Origin: Arminella tubonensis
Lineage (GTDB): Bacteria > Pseudomonadota > Alphaproteobacteria > Rhizobiales > Rhizobiaceae
DNA: 64,000 nucleotides
Reading direction: 5' to 3'
Assembly (NCBI RefSeq): GCF_003240585.1
Contig: NZ_PCDP01000030.1
Location: 1 to 64,000, forward strand
Shown: piece after piece, positions 9,257-18,849 of the stretch
Layout: every line of letters starts with the position of its first letter
How positions within the stretch are numbered: position 1 is the first letter of the stretch
Position numbers and translations under genes: made by a program
The notes under the pieces: model-generated
Told to the model about the DNA's origin: nothing
Databases searched by the model: none
The model's input: the letters and a program-made list of their open reading frames with translations, nothing else

Positions 9257-9283
9257 ATCCATTCCTCTCGTTTTCTCTTGCTT

Positions 9284-10081
9284 TTAATAATGATCCGATT
9301 GCGAGAAGGTCCGGGCGAGTTCCGCCTGACCGGCCGTCAGCCCGCAATCGACGGGAAGGCAAACGCCTGATATCGCGGCCGCCAGCGGGCTTGCGAGGAA
9401 ACCGACGGCATTGGCCACATCCTCGGGTTCCACGACGCGTTGAAGCGGATACCAGCGGCGCGCCTCCTCGAAAACGTCAGGATTGGCTGCTGCACGGATT
9501 TTCCAGGCCTGCGTCCGCACGGTACCGGGCGCCACGGAATTGGCGCGGATGCCGAACTTCCCGTACTCGACCGCAACAAGCTTGGTAAAATGCACAAGGC
9601 CAGCCTTGGCAGCGCTATAGGCCGGATGGCCGAAGACGTTCATGCCGTTGACCGAGGAGATGTTGATCAACGAGCCCTTTGATGTCTTTAACATGTCCTC
9701 GACGGCGCGGAAGCAAAGAAAGGCCGCCTCAAGATTGAGTGCGTTGTCGGCCCGCCAGATCTCCGGCGTCGTGTCATGAAGGCTAACCGCCCGGGCAGCG
9801 CCGGCATTGTTGACGAGCGTCTTGACCGTCCCGAGCATCTTGGCACGCGTCGCCATCTCGGCGACGCTTCCCACATTGGTAACATCGCAACCCACGGCTA
9901 CGAAGCGCTGTTCCGACCCCAGATCGCGGGCCGCTTTTTCGGCCGCGGCAAGATCGATGTCGACAAGCAGGACGATATCGTGGTCGTCGGCGAGCCGGGC
10001 TGCGATGGCACGGCCGATATCGCCTGCTCCGCCTGTGACGATCGCGATCGTCTTGGTCATTGGGCTTGCTTCCGCGGACAT
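9284..10081 (-). CDS. SDR family oxidoreductase
   Basis: 265 aa classical short-chain dehydrogenase: TGGAGDIGRAIA cofactor loop, NNAGAA, INISSVNGMN with catalytic Ser, then Tyr-x-x-x-Lys in PAYSAAKAGLVHFTK. The acidic residue after strand 2 (LVDIDLA) favours NAD(H). Starts 7 bases after the RpiR stop; an alternative ATG at 10060 also has a GGAAG site. Context suggests oxidation or reduction of a sugar or amino-sugar derivative. Confidence 0.88.
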   Translation of the reverse strand: MSAEASPMTKTIAIVTGGAGDIGRAIAARLADDHDIVLLVDIDLAAAEKAARDLGSEQRFVAVGCDVTNVGSVAEMATRAKMLGTVKTLVNNAGAARAVSLHDTTPEIWRADNALNLEAAFLCFRAVEDMLKTSKGSLINISSVNGMNVFGHPAYSAAKAGLVHFTKLVAVEYGKFGIRANSVAPGTVRTQAWKIRAAANPDVFEEARRWYPLQRVVEPEDVANAVGFLASPLAAAISGVCLPVDCGLTAGQAELARTFSQSDHY

Positions 10082-10087
10082 TGCTTC

Positions 10088-10951
10088 TCAGTCTCCAAGG
10101 AGTTGACGGTCGTCTCCGTCACGGTGGGCGACGAGCTGTTGCTTGATGCGCCGGAGCGTGATCGTCGCCTTTGGCTGGATGGCATAGGCAACGAGGCTGG
10201 CAAGAATGTCGACAGCGGCAAGATAGGCGATACGCGTCGATGTCGGACGGTAGATATTGTTGCCCTCAGGCAAGTCGATCGACACGACGATATCCGCGGC
10301 CTGCGCCACCAGGCTTCCACTCTGGGTGAGCGCGATAGTGGGGACCTTTGACTCGCGGGCGAGCGTAAAGGCTCGCACGAGTTCGGCATTGCGTCCGGAA
10401 AAGGAAGACCCGATCACCACATCCGTAGGCTTTGCTGCAGCTGCCATCATCAGCTGCATGCTATGGTCCGAACTCGCCGTAACGTGCAGGCCGAACCGAA
10501 AAAGCCGGTTCTGGAATTCGTTGGCGACCATCGACGAATTGCCGCCGGAACCGAAGGCATAGATCATTTCCGCCTGGGAGATGCGCTCTGCAGCCTGCGC
10601 AATCGCGGCCATGTCAAGCGAGCGGTGAAGCAGGAAGAGCGCATTCTGCGCCTTTTCAATAATGTCCTGCGCAACATCGGCGGGATCGGTGCTCTTCGAT
10701 TCCGGCTTCAGATAGCGCACGCCGATATGGGCCGTCCGGGCCAGCTGAATCTTGAAATCGGCGAAACTGTCGCAGCCAAGACGCCGACAGAAGCGCGTGA
10801 CGGTCGGGGGCGAGACGTCGGCCTTCTCTGCAAGGCCGATGATCGAAGCGTTCACCGCAAATTCGAAGTCGTTGAGAATGATATCGGCAATGCGGTTTTC
10901 AGACTGCGAAAACCGGCCTCTTTCTTCCTGCAGTGTAGAGAAAATATCCAT
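10088..10951 (-). CDS. RpiR/MurR family transcriptional regulator
   Basis: 287 aa. N-terminal RpiR helix-turn-helix (about residues 1-77, ASIIGLAEKADVSPPTVTRF, CRRLGCDSFADFK) followed by a SIS sugar-phosphate-binding domain (about 120-260, YAFGSGGNSSMVANEF, VVIGSSFSGRNAELV). RpiR proteins sense phosphosugars or related acids (MurR, HexR, IolR). GGAGGAAG precedes the ATG. It sits inside the operon it probably controls; candidate operators are at 11387-11473 and 20030-20116. Confidence 0.92.
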   Translation of the reverse strand: MDIFSTLQEERGRFSQSENRIADIILNDFEFAVNASIIGLAEKADVSPPTVTRFCRRLGCDSFADFKIQLARTAHIGVRYLKPESKSTDPADVAQDIIEKAQNALFLLHRSLDMAAIAQAAERISQAEMIYAFGSGGNSSMVANEFQNRLFRFGLHVTASSDHSMQLMMAAAAKPTDVVIGSSFSGRNAELVRAFTLARESKVPTIALTQSGSLVAQAADIVVSIDLPEGNNIYRPTSTRIAYLAAVDILASLVAYAIQPKATITLRRIKQQLVAHRDGDDRQLLGD

Positions 10952-10986
10952 CCAAAGCTTCCTCCGACGCGCCTATCGGCTCCGCG

Positions 10987-11376
10987 TCATGTGCCTTTCG
11001 GCTTGTAGGCGATGCAGTCGATTTCCACCTTGCAGTCCACCATCATGGACGATTGCACGCAGGCGCGCGCCGGGGGATGTTCGCCGAAATACTCCTGGTA
11101 GATCTTGTTGAAGCTCCAGAAATCACGCGGATCGTCCAGCCAGACACCGACCCTGACGAGGTGCTCGACGCCGTAGTCGGCTTCCTTCAGGATCGCGAGT
11201 ACATTGGCGATGGTCTTGTGCGTCTGGGCAATGATGTTGCCATCGATGATCTCGCCATTTTCCATGGCGACCTGCCCGGAGACATAGAGCCACCCATCGG
11301 CCTCGACAGCCCGCGCAAATGGCAGCGTCTTGCCTCCTGCGCCGTTTTGACCTGTGCCATAACGCTTGATGGACAT
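10987..11376 (-). CDS. RidA family protein (enamine/imine deaminase)
   Basis: 129 aa, standard for YjgF/YER057c/UK114. Visible motifs include LYVSGQVAM, the arginine in PPARACVQ and C-terminal VEIDCIAY. RidA hydrolyses reactive enamine/imine intermediates released by PLP enzymes. The fold-type III PLP enzyme encoded at 13478-14581 is a plausible source. First gene of the minus-strand rpiR operon; AGGGATAGGC precedes the ATG. Divergent from 11488 with shared palindromes between. Confidence 0.88.
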   Translation of the reverse strand: MSIKRYGTGQNGAGGKTLPFARAVEADGWLYVSGQVAMENGEIIDGNIIAQTHKTIANVLAILKEADYGVEHLVRVGVWLDDPRDFWSFNKIYQEYFGEHPPARACVQSSMMVDCKVEIDCIAYKPKGT

Positions 11377-11386
11377 TGCCTATCCC

Positions 11387-11473
11387 TGCAAATTATTTTC
11401 TTGATAAGTTGACAAATGACCATAGAAAGCGGAATTTGACCAGCGAAAAACGACATTTATGAAAAGAATTTCA
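11387..11473. promoter_or_regulatory. Divergent promoter with two candidate RpiR operators
   Basis: Two palindromic sites: TGCAAATTATTTTCT (11387-11401) and TGAAA-AGAA-TTTCA (11460-11473), start to start 73 bases. The second is an exact inverted repeat and overlaps a likely plus-strand -10 (TATGAA, 16 bases after TTGACC at 11437-11442). The same two-site arrangement, 72 bases apart, stands before the Gfo/Idh gene at 20030-20116. GAAA/TTTC palindromes are typical of RpiR-family sites. Confidence 0.6.
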
Positions 11474-11487
11474 ATACGCGAGGAAGC

Positions 11488-11973
11488 ATGCGGGACCCGT
11501 TTCAAAATCCCTTCCCATCGTCCGACGCCGCTCGCCACGCCATATGGGAGATGCTGGTGCCCCGCGATATCGACGCATTTCTTTGCGCGGATTGGTCCAT
11601 GGTCGAGGATGATTTCGTCGAAGACGGCTTCATCGGTATCGACGGCAAGCGTGAAATCAGCCCGGACAAATGGCGATTGGCGTTTCCTACCCTTTCCGCC
11701 TACCGCGACGAATGGCTAAGGCAGGCCCAGGATTTTGCAACGCAATCCTTTGCCGAAGACCCGCGCACGGCCATTTTCACCACCACGACGCTTGAAGACA
11801 TCGAGATAGAGGGAGAGACGGCGCTCGTCCGGAAGAAGTTCGACGGCAGCCTGACGAAAGCGGACGGCAGCCGCGATGTGATGCGGTGGCAGACACTTTA
11901 CTATTGCCGTCTTCACCAGGGACGCTGGAAGATTTCCGGCTTCACCGGCTATCTCCCAAACCCGATGGGTTGA
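11488..11973 (+). CDS. Conserved hypothetical protein, probably NTF2/SnoaL-like fold
   Basis: 161 aa, no signal peptide or membrane segment. Pattern of an N-terminal helical stretch with a variable acidic region, then alternating beta strands ending DVMRWQTLYYCRLHQGRWKI resembles NTF2-like (SnoaL/DUF4440-type) small proteins. I do not recognise a specific family. GAGGAAG precedes the ATG. First gene of a plus-strand trio with an M81 peptidase and a PLP enzyme, so a role as isomerase, dehydratase or binding accessory for the same substrate is possible. Confidence 0.7.
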   Translation: MRDPFQNPFPSSDAARHAIWEMLVPRDIDAFLCADWSMVEDDFVEDGFIGIDGKREISPDKWRLAFPTLSAYRDEWLRQAQDFATQSFAEDPRTAIFTTTTLEDIEIEGETALVRKKFDGSLTKADGSRDVMRWQTLYYCRLHQGRWKISGFTGYLPNPMG

Positions 11974-12000
11974 GATGGCATCAGCACAAAGGCAATTCCA

Positions 12001-13476
12001 GTGCGCATCTTTACGGCAGCTCTCGCAACCGAGACCAATACTTTTTCCCCCATCTGCATCGATCGGCGGGCTTTCGAGGCCTCTCTCTATGCCCCACCGG
12101 GCGAGCATCCAGAGACACCGACGCTCTGTACGGCGCCGATCACCGTGGGCCGCACGGTTGCCGCGCAAAAGGGCTGGGAGCTGATCGAGGGTACCGCGGC
12201 CTGGGCCGATCCCGCAGGACTTGTCAGCCGCTCGACCTATGAAAGTCTGCGCGACGAAGTGCTCGAACAATTGCGTGCCGCGCTGCCGGTCGATGCAGTC
12301 GTGCTCGGCTTGCATGGCGCAATGGTCGCCGCCGGTTATGAGGATACCGAAGGCGATATCCTTGCCCGCGTGCGCAATATCGTTGGCCCTGACGTTCTCA
12401 TCTGCGCCGAGCTCGATCCGCATAGCCACCTGACGGCCAAACGCCTTCAGGCCGCTGATATTTTCGTCTACTTCAAGGAATTTCCGCATACGGATTTCGT
12501 CGACCGGGCCGAGGATCTCTGGCGCATCACCGTCGATACTCTGGAGGGGCGCGTAAAGCCCGTCATGTCAGTTTTCGATTGCCGGATGATCGACGTTTAT
12601 CCGACGTCGCGCGAGCCGATGCGCTCCTTCGTCGACAAGATCATGAAGATCGAAAAGGACGATGCCGATATTCTTTCCATCTCGGTCATCCATGGCTTCA
12701 TGGCGGCCGACGTACCCGACATGGGCACGAAGCTGCTCGTCGTGACCGATGACAAGCCCGAAAAAGGTGCGGCTCTCGCGCGCGATCTCGGTCTTGAGCT
12801 GTTTTCGAAACGCGGCACGTTTATCATGCCTCAGATCGATGAAAAGCAGGCGGTTACAGAAGCGTTCGCCGCAACGTCATGGCCCGTCGTAATCGCCGAC
12901 ATGTGGGACAACCCTGGCGGAGGCACGGCAGGCGACGCCACGGTCCTTCTCGCAGAGCTTTTGGCAAAGGGCGCCACAGACACCGCGATTGGCACCATCT
13001 GGGACCCGATGGCCGTTCAGATCTGCATGGCGGCAGGTGAAGGGGCGGCGATCCCGCTACGGTTCGGTGCAAAGTCGGCGCCGGGTACGGGCAATCCGGT
13101 GGACGGCATCGTCACCGTGGTGAAGCTCGTTCGAAACGCCGAGATGCGTTTCGGCGAAAGCTTTGCTCCCTTCGGCGATTCCGCCCATATCGTACTGAAT
13201 GGCATCGACATCATTCTCAATTCGACCCGGGCGCAGAGTTTCGATCCCAGCCTGTTTTCGGTCATGGGTATCGATCCCGCATCGAAGAAAATCCTGGTGA
13301 TCAAATCGACCAACCATTTCTTCGCCTCCTTCTCAAAGATCGCGCCGAAAATCATCTATTGCGCGGCCGGTACGCCTTATCCTAACAATCCGGCGAAGAC
13401 ACCCTATCGTCGCGCACGAAAAGATATCTGGCCGATGATCGCCGATCCTCATGCAATGGAACACGGGGCAAGCTGA
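12001..13476 (+). CDS. M81 family metallopeptidase (MlrC-like), copy 2
   Basis: 491 aa from a GTG start (protein begins MRIFTAALATETNTFSP, exactly the family N-terminus). Metal-site motifs AELDPHSHLT and DMWDNPGGGTAGD are present. Strongly diverged from the copy at 5891-7327, so not a recent duplication. Ends 2 bases before the PLP enzyme start, implying translational coupling. Having two M81 enzymes in one locus suggests two successive amide hydrolyses or two related substrates; this is inference. Confidence 0.86.
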   Translation: MRIFTAALATETNTFSPICIDRRAFEASLYAPPGEHPETPTLCTAPITVGRTVAAQKGWELIEGTAAWADPAGLVSRSTYESLRDEVLEQLRAALPVDAVVLGLHGAMVAAGYEDTEGDILARVRNIVGPDVLICAELDPHSHLTAKRLQAADIFVYFKEFPHTDFVDRAEDLWRITVDTLEGRVKPVMSVFDCRMIDVYPTSREPMRSFVDKIMKIEKDDADILSISVIHGFMAADVPDMGTKLLVVTDDKPEKGAALARDLGLELFSKRGTFIMPQIDEKQAVTEAFAATSWPVVIADMWDNPGGGTAGDATVLLAELLAKGATDTAIGTIWDPMAVQICMAAGEGAAIPLRFGAKSAPGTGNPVDGIVTVVKLVRNAEMRFGESFAPFGDSAHIVLNGIDIILNSTRAQSFDPSLFSVMGIDPASKKILVIKSTNHFFASFSKIAPKIIYCAAGTPYPNNPAKTPYRRARKDIWPMIADPHAMEHGAS

Positions 13477-13477
13477 A

Positions 13478-14581
13478 ATGACCCACAACGAAGCCTTCGC
13501 CGTCGTTGCCAAACCAGGCGACAACCTAGTCGATCTCTCGACGCCCCGCCCGATCATCGACGAGGACCGCCTTGCCGCAAATATTGCGCGCATCCAGTCC
13601 TATATGGATGCCCATCACCTGAATTTTCGACCGCATATCAAGACACATAAGATACCGGCACTTGCCAGGGCCCAGGCTGCTGCCGGCGCCAAGGGCATCA
13701 ATTGCCAGAAGATCACCGAAGCGGAAGTCTTTGCGTCGGCGGGGTTCGAAGACATCCTCATCACCTTCAATATTCTAGGCACGGAGAAGCTTGCTCGGCT
13801 GGCCGCCCTGCATGAGCGCATCTCCGCGCTCAAGGTGGTTGCCGACAGCGCGGTGACGGTTGACGGCCTTGCGGCCCATTTCGCCGCGCGCAAGCCGCTG
13901 ACGGTGCTGGTCGAATGCGATACCGGTGGCGGTCGCTGCGGGGTCCAGACGCCTGCCGAGGCAGCAGCACTCGCCGAGCGGATAGCCAAAGTGCCCAGCC
14001 TCGTCTTCGGCGGCCTTCTGACCTATCCGAAACCAGGCGGTGCTGCAGACGTCCAGCGCTTCGCAACCGAAACGCTTGCACTCCTGCGAAGCGTCGGTAT
14101 CGACTGCCCTGTTGTCAGCAATGGCGGCACCCCGAGCCTTTTCGACGCGCATCTGGTCACGGCTGCGACCGAACATCGGGCAGGCACGTACATTTACAAC
14201 GACCGCTCCATGGTGCGGGCGGGCCACTGCACTGAAGACGATTGCGCGATGCACGTGTTGGCGACCGTCGTTTCGCGCCCAACCGCCGACCGCGCGGTGA
14301 TCGACGCAGGCTCCAAAGCCCTGACATCAGATCTGCTGGGCTTTTCGGATTTCGGGACCATAGCGGGTTACCCGCAAGCCGTTATCACAGGCCTGTCAGA
14401 GGAGCATGGCGTCATCGATCTGTCCCGATGCACCGGCAAGCGCCCGGAGATCGGCGAAAAAATCCGCATCATCCCGAACCACACCTGCGTGGTCTCGAAC
14501 CTGTTCGACACAATGGTGTTTCATCGCAACGGCGTTGTGACCCGCGTCGAGGAGGTCGCAGCGCGCGGCCTCGTCTGGTAG
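13478..14581 (+). CDS. D-threonine aldolase / D-serine dehydratase-like PLP enzyme (fold type III)
   Basis: 367 aa from the ATG at 13478 (MTHNEAF), overlapping the preceding stop region. The alanine-racemase-like N-terminal barrel holds the PLP lysine in RPHIKTHKIP; the C-terminal D-serine-dehydratase-like domain has the metal pair His-x-Cys in PNHTCVVSN. Such enzymes cleave or dehydrate D-3-hydroxy amino acids (D-threonine, D-phenylserine, D-serine, 3-hydroxyaspartate). With RidA in the same locus, formation of an enamine intermediate is plausible. Exact substrate unknown. Confidence 0.85.
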   Translation: MTHNEAFAVVAKPGDNLVDLSTPRPIIDEDRLAANIARIQSYMDAHHLNFRPHIKTHKIPALARAQAAAGAKGINCQKITEAEVFASAGFEDILITFNILGTEKLARLAALHERISALKVVADSAVTVDGLAAHFAARKPLTVLVECDTGGGRCGVQTPAEAAALAERIAKVPSLVFGGLLTYPKPGGAADVQRFATETLALLRSVGIDCPVVSNGGTPSLFDAHLVTAATEHRAGTYIYNDRSMVRAGHCTEDDCAMHVLATVVSRPTADRAVIDAGSKALTSDLLGFSDFGTIAGYPQAVITGLSEEHGVIDLSRCTGKRPEIGEKIRIIPNHTCVVSNLFDTMVFHRNGVVTRVEEVAARGLVW

Positions 14582-14609
14582 GTTCCCAAGTACGGGAGAA
14601 CGGCGCGGC

Positions 14610-15746
14610 TTAGGCCGCCCCCGTCGGATCGAGCACGTTCATGTCGATATCGGTCAAGGCGACGCTGCGCTCGAACGCGATACCGGATTCATCGAAGAGA
14701 TGGCAGTCGGCGGCCTTGAACCCGATCGACAGCGGGACATCGGCTCGGATCGGGACGCTTCCGGGCAGAGTAGCGCAGAAGTTCTCCCCCTCCCCGTCGA
14801 GCGCGGCATGGGCAACGGTCTGCGCACCCAGCCGCTCGATCACCGTCGGCACCACCGGTATCGTGATATCGCCGGAGCCGATCTGAATATGTTCGGGCCT
14901 GATGCCGAGGGTCAGCGCCTTGCCGACGATCCCGTCCCGCGGCGTGACCGGCAGCAGCGCCGTCTGCCCCTTGTAGTCCACCTCGATCCCTGAAGAACCG
15001 ACGTTTCTGCACGTCACGGGTAGGAAATTCATTCTTGGATTGCCGATAAAGCCGGCCACAAAGATGTTCGCCGGCTTGTGATAAAGTTCCAGTGGCGCCC
15101 CGGTCTGGGCGATCTCGCCGGCATTGAGCACGACGATGCGATCCGCCATGGTCATCGCTTCCACCTGGTCGTGGGTGACATAGATCATGGTCGCCTTCAG
15201 CTGGCGATGCAGCCTGGCAAGCTCGATGCGCATATCGGTGCGCAAGGCCGCGTCGAGGTTGGACAGAGGTTCGTCGAAGAGGAAAATCTTCGGCTCGCGG
15301 ACGATGGCACGGCCGATCGCGACGCGCTGGCGCTGTCCGCCGGAGAGCATGCCCGGCTTTTGCTGCATGCGCTCTTCGAGATGAAGAATACGCGCGGCGT
15401 TGCCGACCTTCTCCTTGAGCTTGTCTTCGGGCATCTTTTCGACGCGCAACGGGAAAGCGATATTCTCGAAGACGGTCATGTGCGGATATAGAGCATAGGA
15501 TTGAAAAACCATGGCGATGCCGCGCTTGACCGGCGGCAGGTCGTTGACCCTTTTTCCGTCGATCAGGATATCGCCGCCGCTGATTTCTTCAAGGCCGGCG
15601 ATGCAGCGAAGGAGGGTGGACTTGCCACAACCCGAAGGCCCGACGAACACCACGAATTCGCCATCCTGGATCTCGAGATTGATGTCGTGCAGGATTTCCG
15701 CGATGCCATAGCGCTTGACGATATGATTGAGGTGAAGCCGGTCCAC
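14610..15746 (-). CDS. ABC sugar transporter ATPase (MsmK/UgpC type)
   Basis: 378 aa from a GTG start with GGAGAG upstream. Walker [13 protein letters not shown], signature [14 protein letters not shown], Walker [13 protein letters not shown], and a C-terminal TOBE-type regulatory region (about 240-378), as in CUT1 carbohydrate importers. Last gene of the importer operon 18836-14610, convergent with the PLP enzyme gene 28 bases away. Confidence 0.93.
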   Translation of the reverse strand: MDRLHLNHIVKRYGIAEILHDINLEIQDGEFVVFVGPSGCGKSTLLRCIAGLEEISGGDILIDGKRVNDLPPVKRGIAMVFQSYALYPHMTVFENIAFPLRVEKMPEDKLKEKVGNAARILHLEERMQQKPGMLSGGQRQRVAIGRAIVREPKIFLFDEPLSNLDAALRTDMRIELARLHRQLKATMIYVTHDQVEAMTMADRIVVLNAGEIAQTGAPLELYHKPANIFVAGFIGNPRMNFLPVTCRNVGSSGIEVDYKGQTALLPVTPRDGIVGKALTLGIRPEHIQIGSGDITIPVVPTVIERLGAQTVAHAALDGEGENFCATLPGSVPIRADVPLSIGFKAADCHLFDESGIAFERSVALTDIDMNVLDPTGAA

Positions 15747-15775
15747 GCTATGCTCTCCAATTGCGATCGTCAGTT

Positions 15776-15801
15776 CCGGGGGCGAGCGAACCCGCCCCCG
15801 G
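15776..15801 (-). repeat. Hairpin after the sugar-binding protein gene
   Basis: CCGGGGGCG, eight-base loop, CGCCCCCGG: a perfect 9-bp G/C stem between the binding-protein stop (15810) and the ATPase start. No U-run. It is placed to protect the upstream mRNA end or slow read-through; compare 39780-39804, 48140-48166 and 57936-57961. Confidence 0.65.
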
Positions 15802-15809
15802 GGACCTGA

Positions 15810-17027
15810 TTACTTGTACTGCTCAAGGTCGGCAGAGGCCTTTTTCAAGGCGTCGGCCGGCTCTGCCTTGCCGGTAACGACCGACTGGACCATATCAATC
15901 ATGGTGTTCTGGAAGCCCTTATAGTCGAGGAACAGGGGCTCTGGACCACCGAAGGAAATCCCGTCGAGGAAGGGCTGCCAGCTCGGGTCCTTCGCGACCA
16001 GGTCCTTCACGCCGGGAACCGGGCGAAGCGGTGTCAGGCCGTTGGAGACTTCATAGACGAACTGGTTTTCGGGGTTGGTCAGGAATTTGGCGAGATCGGT
16101 CGCCTTGTCTTCCATGCCGGTGCCCTTGAAGATGGCGAGGCTGTCGGTGATGAGCAGCGTGCCTGGACCTTTGGCATGCGGACCGAGCGGCAGGTTGGCA
16201 ACGCCCCACTTGAACTTGGCATCCTTCAGCTTGTTCACTGCACCAACCGAAGCGTGGATCATGCCGATCTTGCCGTCGAGGAAGATGGCGCGCACTTCGT
16301 TCTGTTCGTAAGCCGTCGGGCCTTCTTCGGCGTAGGGTACCATCGCCTTCAGCGCGGTCAGCGCCTCGAGGTTTTCGGGGCTGTCGAGCACGATCTTGCC
16401 GTCGGCATCGATGACCTTGCCATTGTTGGTGTAAACCCAGTGGAGGTACTGGTGCATGGTGTTGTCGTAAGTCTTTGCGACGACGCCGAAGCCGGCGATG
16501 CCAGTCTTTTCCTTGATGATCTTGGCATCGGCGAGTTCCTCAGCCCAGGTCGTTGGCGGCTTTTCGGGATCGAGGCCGGCCTGCTTGAACAGATCCTTGT
16601 TCCAATAGAAGGACTTGGTCGAGAAAGCGACCGGAACGCCCCACTGCTTGCCCTCGAAGGTCACGGTCTCCGGGATATTCGGATAGTAAGCGGCTTTGTC
16701 GGCATCGCTCATAGGGACGGGGATGATGAGGTCGTTGCTGGCGAACTGCTTCAACGTGCGCGAGCCGACATAGGCAAGCGACGGCGGCGTGCCGGCAGCT
16801 GCAAGCGTGGTCACCTTGTCCTGGCACTGGTCCCAACCGACCGGCTCGATGTTGACCTTGTAACCGGGATTGGCGCTCTCCCACTTGGCGATGAAGGGCG
16901 GATAGGTTGGGTCGACTGAATCGCCGCACTGGATGAAGCTGATGACCTTGTCTTCGGCAAATGCCATCGACGTCGTCGAAAGCAGGGCGGCGAAGACGCC
17001 CATCATGATCTTGGAATGCAGGGGCAT
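15810..17027 (-). CDS. ABC sugar-binding protein (family 1, CUT1)
   Basis: 405 aa. Signal peptide: hydrophobic MMGVFAALLSTTSMAFA at residues about 8-24, cleaved before EDKVISF. The rest matches MalE/UgpB-type family 1 binding proteins (for example the AAAGTPPSLAY segment and the tryptophan-rich ligand cleft). Delivers a periplasmic saccharide to the two permeases upstream. ATG at 17027 is preferred over a GTG six codons earlier because AAGGA precedes it. Ligand is unknown; the GH20 gene in the locus suggests an N-acetylhexosamine oligosaccharide. Confidence 0.9.
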   Translation of the reverse strand: MPLHSKIMMGVFAALLSTTSMAFAEDKVISFIQCGDSVDPTYPPFIAKWESANPGYKVNIEPVGWDQCQDKVTTLAAAGTPPSLAYVGSRTLKQFASNDLIIPVPMSDADKAAYYPNIPETVTFEGKQWGVPVAFSTKSFYWNKDLFKQAGLDPEKPPTTWAEELADAKIIKEKTGIAGFGVVAKTYDNTMHQYLHWVYTNNGKVIDADGKIVLDSPENLEALTALKAMVPYAEEGPTAYEQNEVRAIFLDGKIGMIHASVGAVNKLKDAKFKWGVANLPLGPHAKGPGTLLITDSLAIFKGTGMEDKATDLAKFLTNPENQFVYEVSNGLTPLRPVPGVKDLVAKDPSWQPFLDGISFGGPEPLFLDYKGFQNTMIDMVQSVVTGKAEPADALKKASADLEQYK

Positions 17028-17094
17028 TGCGTTTTTTCCTTCCACTCTGGTTAGGTAGTCTTCTACTCTTGGTTATTGGCGAGACACGTTGGCC

Positions 17095-17940
17095 TCACTC
17101 TTTCACGGCACCGGCCGTCAGGCCGGCGACGAGATAGCGCTGCAGGAAGATGAATACGATGAGGACCGGCGCAATGCCGACGAAGCTCGCCGCCATCAAC
17201 TCGTTCCAGGCAACCTCCTGCCGCCCGAAAAAGCCAAACAAGCCGACCGACAAGGGCATATATTCGGACTTCGAATTAAAGGTCAGGGCGTAGATGAACT
17301 GCTGGGCATAGACCGTGAGGAAGCAGAACATCGCCACGACGAGAACGCCCGGTCCTGCAAGCGGCAGGATGATCCGGCGCAGGATATAGAGGCGGCCCGC
17401 TCCGTCCACGAAGGCAGCCTCCTCCAGTTCTTTAGGGATGCGCATCAGATAGGCGCGCAGCAGCCAGATGCCGGTCCCGAGTAAGAAGGCAGCGCCGGGG
17501 ATGATCATCGCCAGATAGGTATTCAGCACGCCGATCGTGCGCATCAGGCGAAACAGCGGAATGATCAACACCGCACCCGAAAACATGTTCACCGACAGAA
17601 ACATACCGAGAATGACGCCGCGGCCCGGAAATTCGATGCGCGAAAGGGCGTAGGCGGCAGGAATGATCAAGGTGAGGCCGAGAAGGGTGGTTACGGTGGC
17701 AATGAAAATTCCGTTGAGCATATAGCGCCATAGCAAGGGCACAGTGGTCCAGATGGTGAAATAGGCGTCGAACGACCCGTTTTCCGGCCAGAAATGATAG
17801 GGCGATGAAAACAGCAGCGATATCGGCTTCAGCGAGACGAGAAAGCCCTCGATGAACGGTCCCATGATGAAAAACAGGAATACGAAGGTTCCGAGGTAGA
17901 TGCCGATCTTTTCGTACCAGCGGAATTTGTCGATCATCAT
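17095..17940 (-). CDS. ABC sugar transporter permease (MalG type)
   Basis: 281 aa with about six membrane segments and the inner-membrane EAA loop ELEEAAFVDGAGRLYILRRI, which contacts the ATPase. Ends TAGAVKE, typical for CUT1 MalG/LacG components. Start lies 11 bases after the stop of its MalF-type partner. Confidence 0.92.
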   Translation of the reverse strand: MMIDKFRWYEKIGIYLGTFVFLFFIMGPFIEGFLVSLKPISLLFSSPYHFWPENGSFDAYFTIWTTVPLLWRYMLNGIFIATVTTLLGLTLIIPAAYALSRIEFPGRGVILGMFLSVNMFSGAVLIIPLFRLMRTIGVLNTYLAMIIPGAAFLLGTGIWLLRAYLMRIPKELEEAAFVDGAGRLYILRRIILPLAGPGVLVVAMFCFLTVYAQQFIYALTFNSKSEYMPLSVGLFGFFGRQEVAWNELMAASFVGIAPVLIVFIFLQRYLVAGLTAGAVKE

Positions 17941-17951
17941 GACGCGTCCCC

Positions 17952-18836
17952 TTACTTGCTGTCTGCGGCGGTCAGCCGGTTGATGACGCGGAAATAGAAG
18001 AAGCAGAATATGCCGAGGCAGATGGCGACCAGGACGGCGCGCGCGGAACCCTCGCCATATTTGTAGGAACCGATCGCGGTCCTATAAGTGTCGATGATCA
18101 TCGTGGTGGTTTCGCCGCTCGGCCCACCATGCGTTAGAATCCAGATAATATCGAAGGAATTGAACGTCGAAATCAGCGAGATCATCGACATGGTGAGGAT
18201 GGCCGGCACCATCAGCGGCAGGGTAATGCGGCGAAAGCGATAAAAGCGGCTCGCTCCGTCCACCCATGCCGCCTCGTATAGGTCCTTGGAAATCGACTGG
18301 ATGGCTGCGAGGAAATAGAACGTCACCATCGGCGTGCCGATCCAGACGTCGGTCATGATCGTTGCCCAGAAGGCCGTGCTGCCATAGGCCAGGAATGCCA
18401 CCGGCCCATCAACGATGCCGAAGCGCTGCAGCAGTCCGGAAATCATGCCGAACTGCCCGTTATACATCCAGCCCCACATGAAAATGCCGATCGCCATCGG
18501 GACAATCCAGGGCATCAGGGTCAGGACGCGAAAGATCGTCCGGCCGGGCAAGGCAACGCTTAAAAGAAGTGCGCCGCAGGTGCCGATCACCATCTTGAAA
18601 AGGACCGAGAAGAACGTCCACACGAAGGTGCGCACGATGATCGTGCCGAAGCCTGCACGGAAAATCTTGATGTAGTTGTCCCAGCCGACCCAGTTGACAC
18701 TCTTCTTGAGGGCAGCGTCGGTGAAGGAAAGATTGACCGTCGCTACCAAAGGCCAGGCGACGATTGCCAGAACGTATAGCAATGCGGGAAGAAGCAGGAG
18801 CCAGGCGAAGAGGATGTTACTGCGTTGACTGTTCAT
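17952..18836 (-). CDS. ABC sugar transporter permease (MalF type)
   Basis: 294 aa with six predicted membrane segments. EAA loop DLYEAAWVDGASRFYRFRRI. ATG at 18836 (MNSQRSNILFAW) falls 14 bases after the Gfo/Idh stop; longer in-frame starts would overlap that gene. Pairs with the MalG-type permease next in the operon. Confidence 0.92.
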   Translation of the reverse strand: MNSQRSNILFAWLLLLPALLYVLAIVAWPLVATVNLSFTDAALKKSVNWVGWDNYIKIFRAGFGTIIVRTFVWTFFSVLFKMVIGTCGALLLSVALPGRTIFRVLTLMPWIVPMAIGIFMWGWMYNGQFGMISGLLQRFGIVDGPVAFLAYGSTAFWATIMTDVWIGTPMVTFYFLAAIQSISKDLYEAAWVDGASRFYRFRRITLPLMVPAILTMSMISLISTFNSFDIIWILTHGGPSGETTTMIIDTYRTAIGSYKYGEGSARAVLVAICLGIFCFFYFRVINRLTAADSK

Positions 18837-18849
18837 CCTTCGCCGCTCC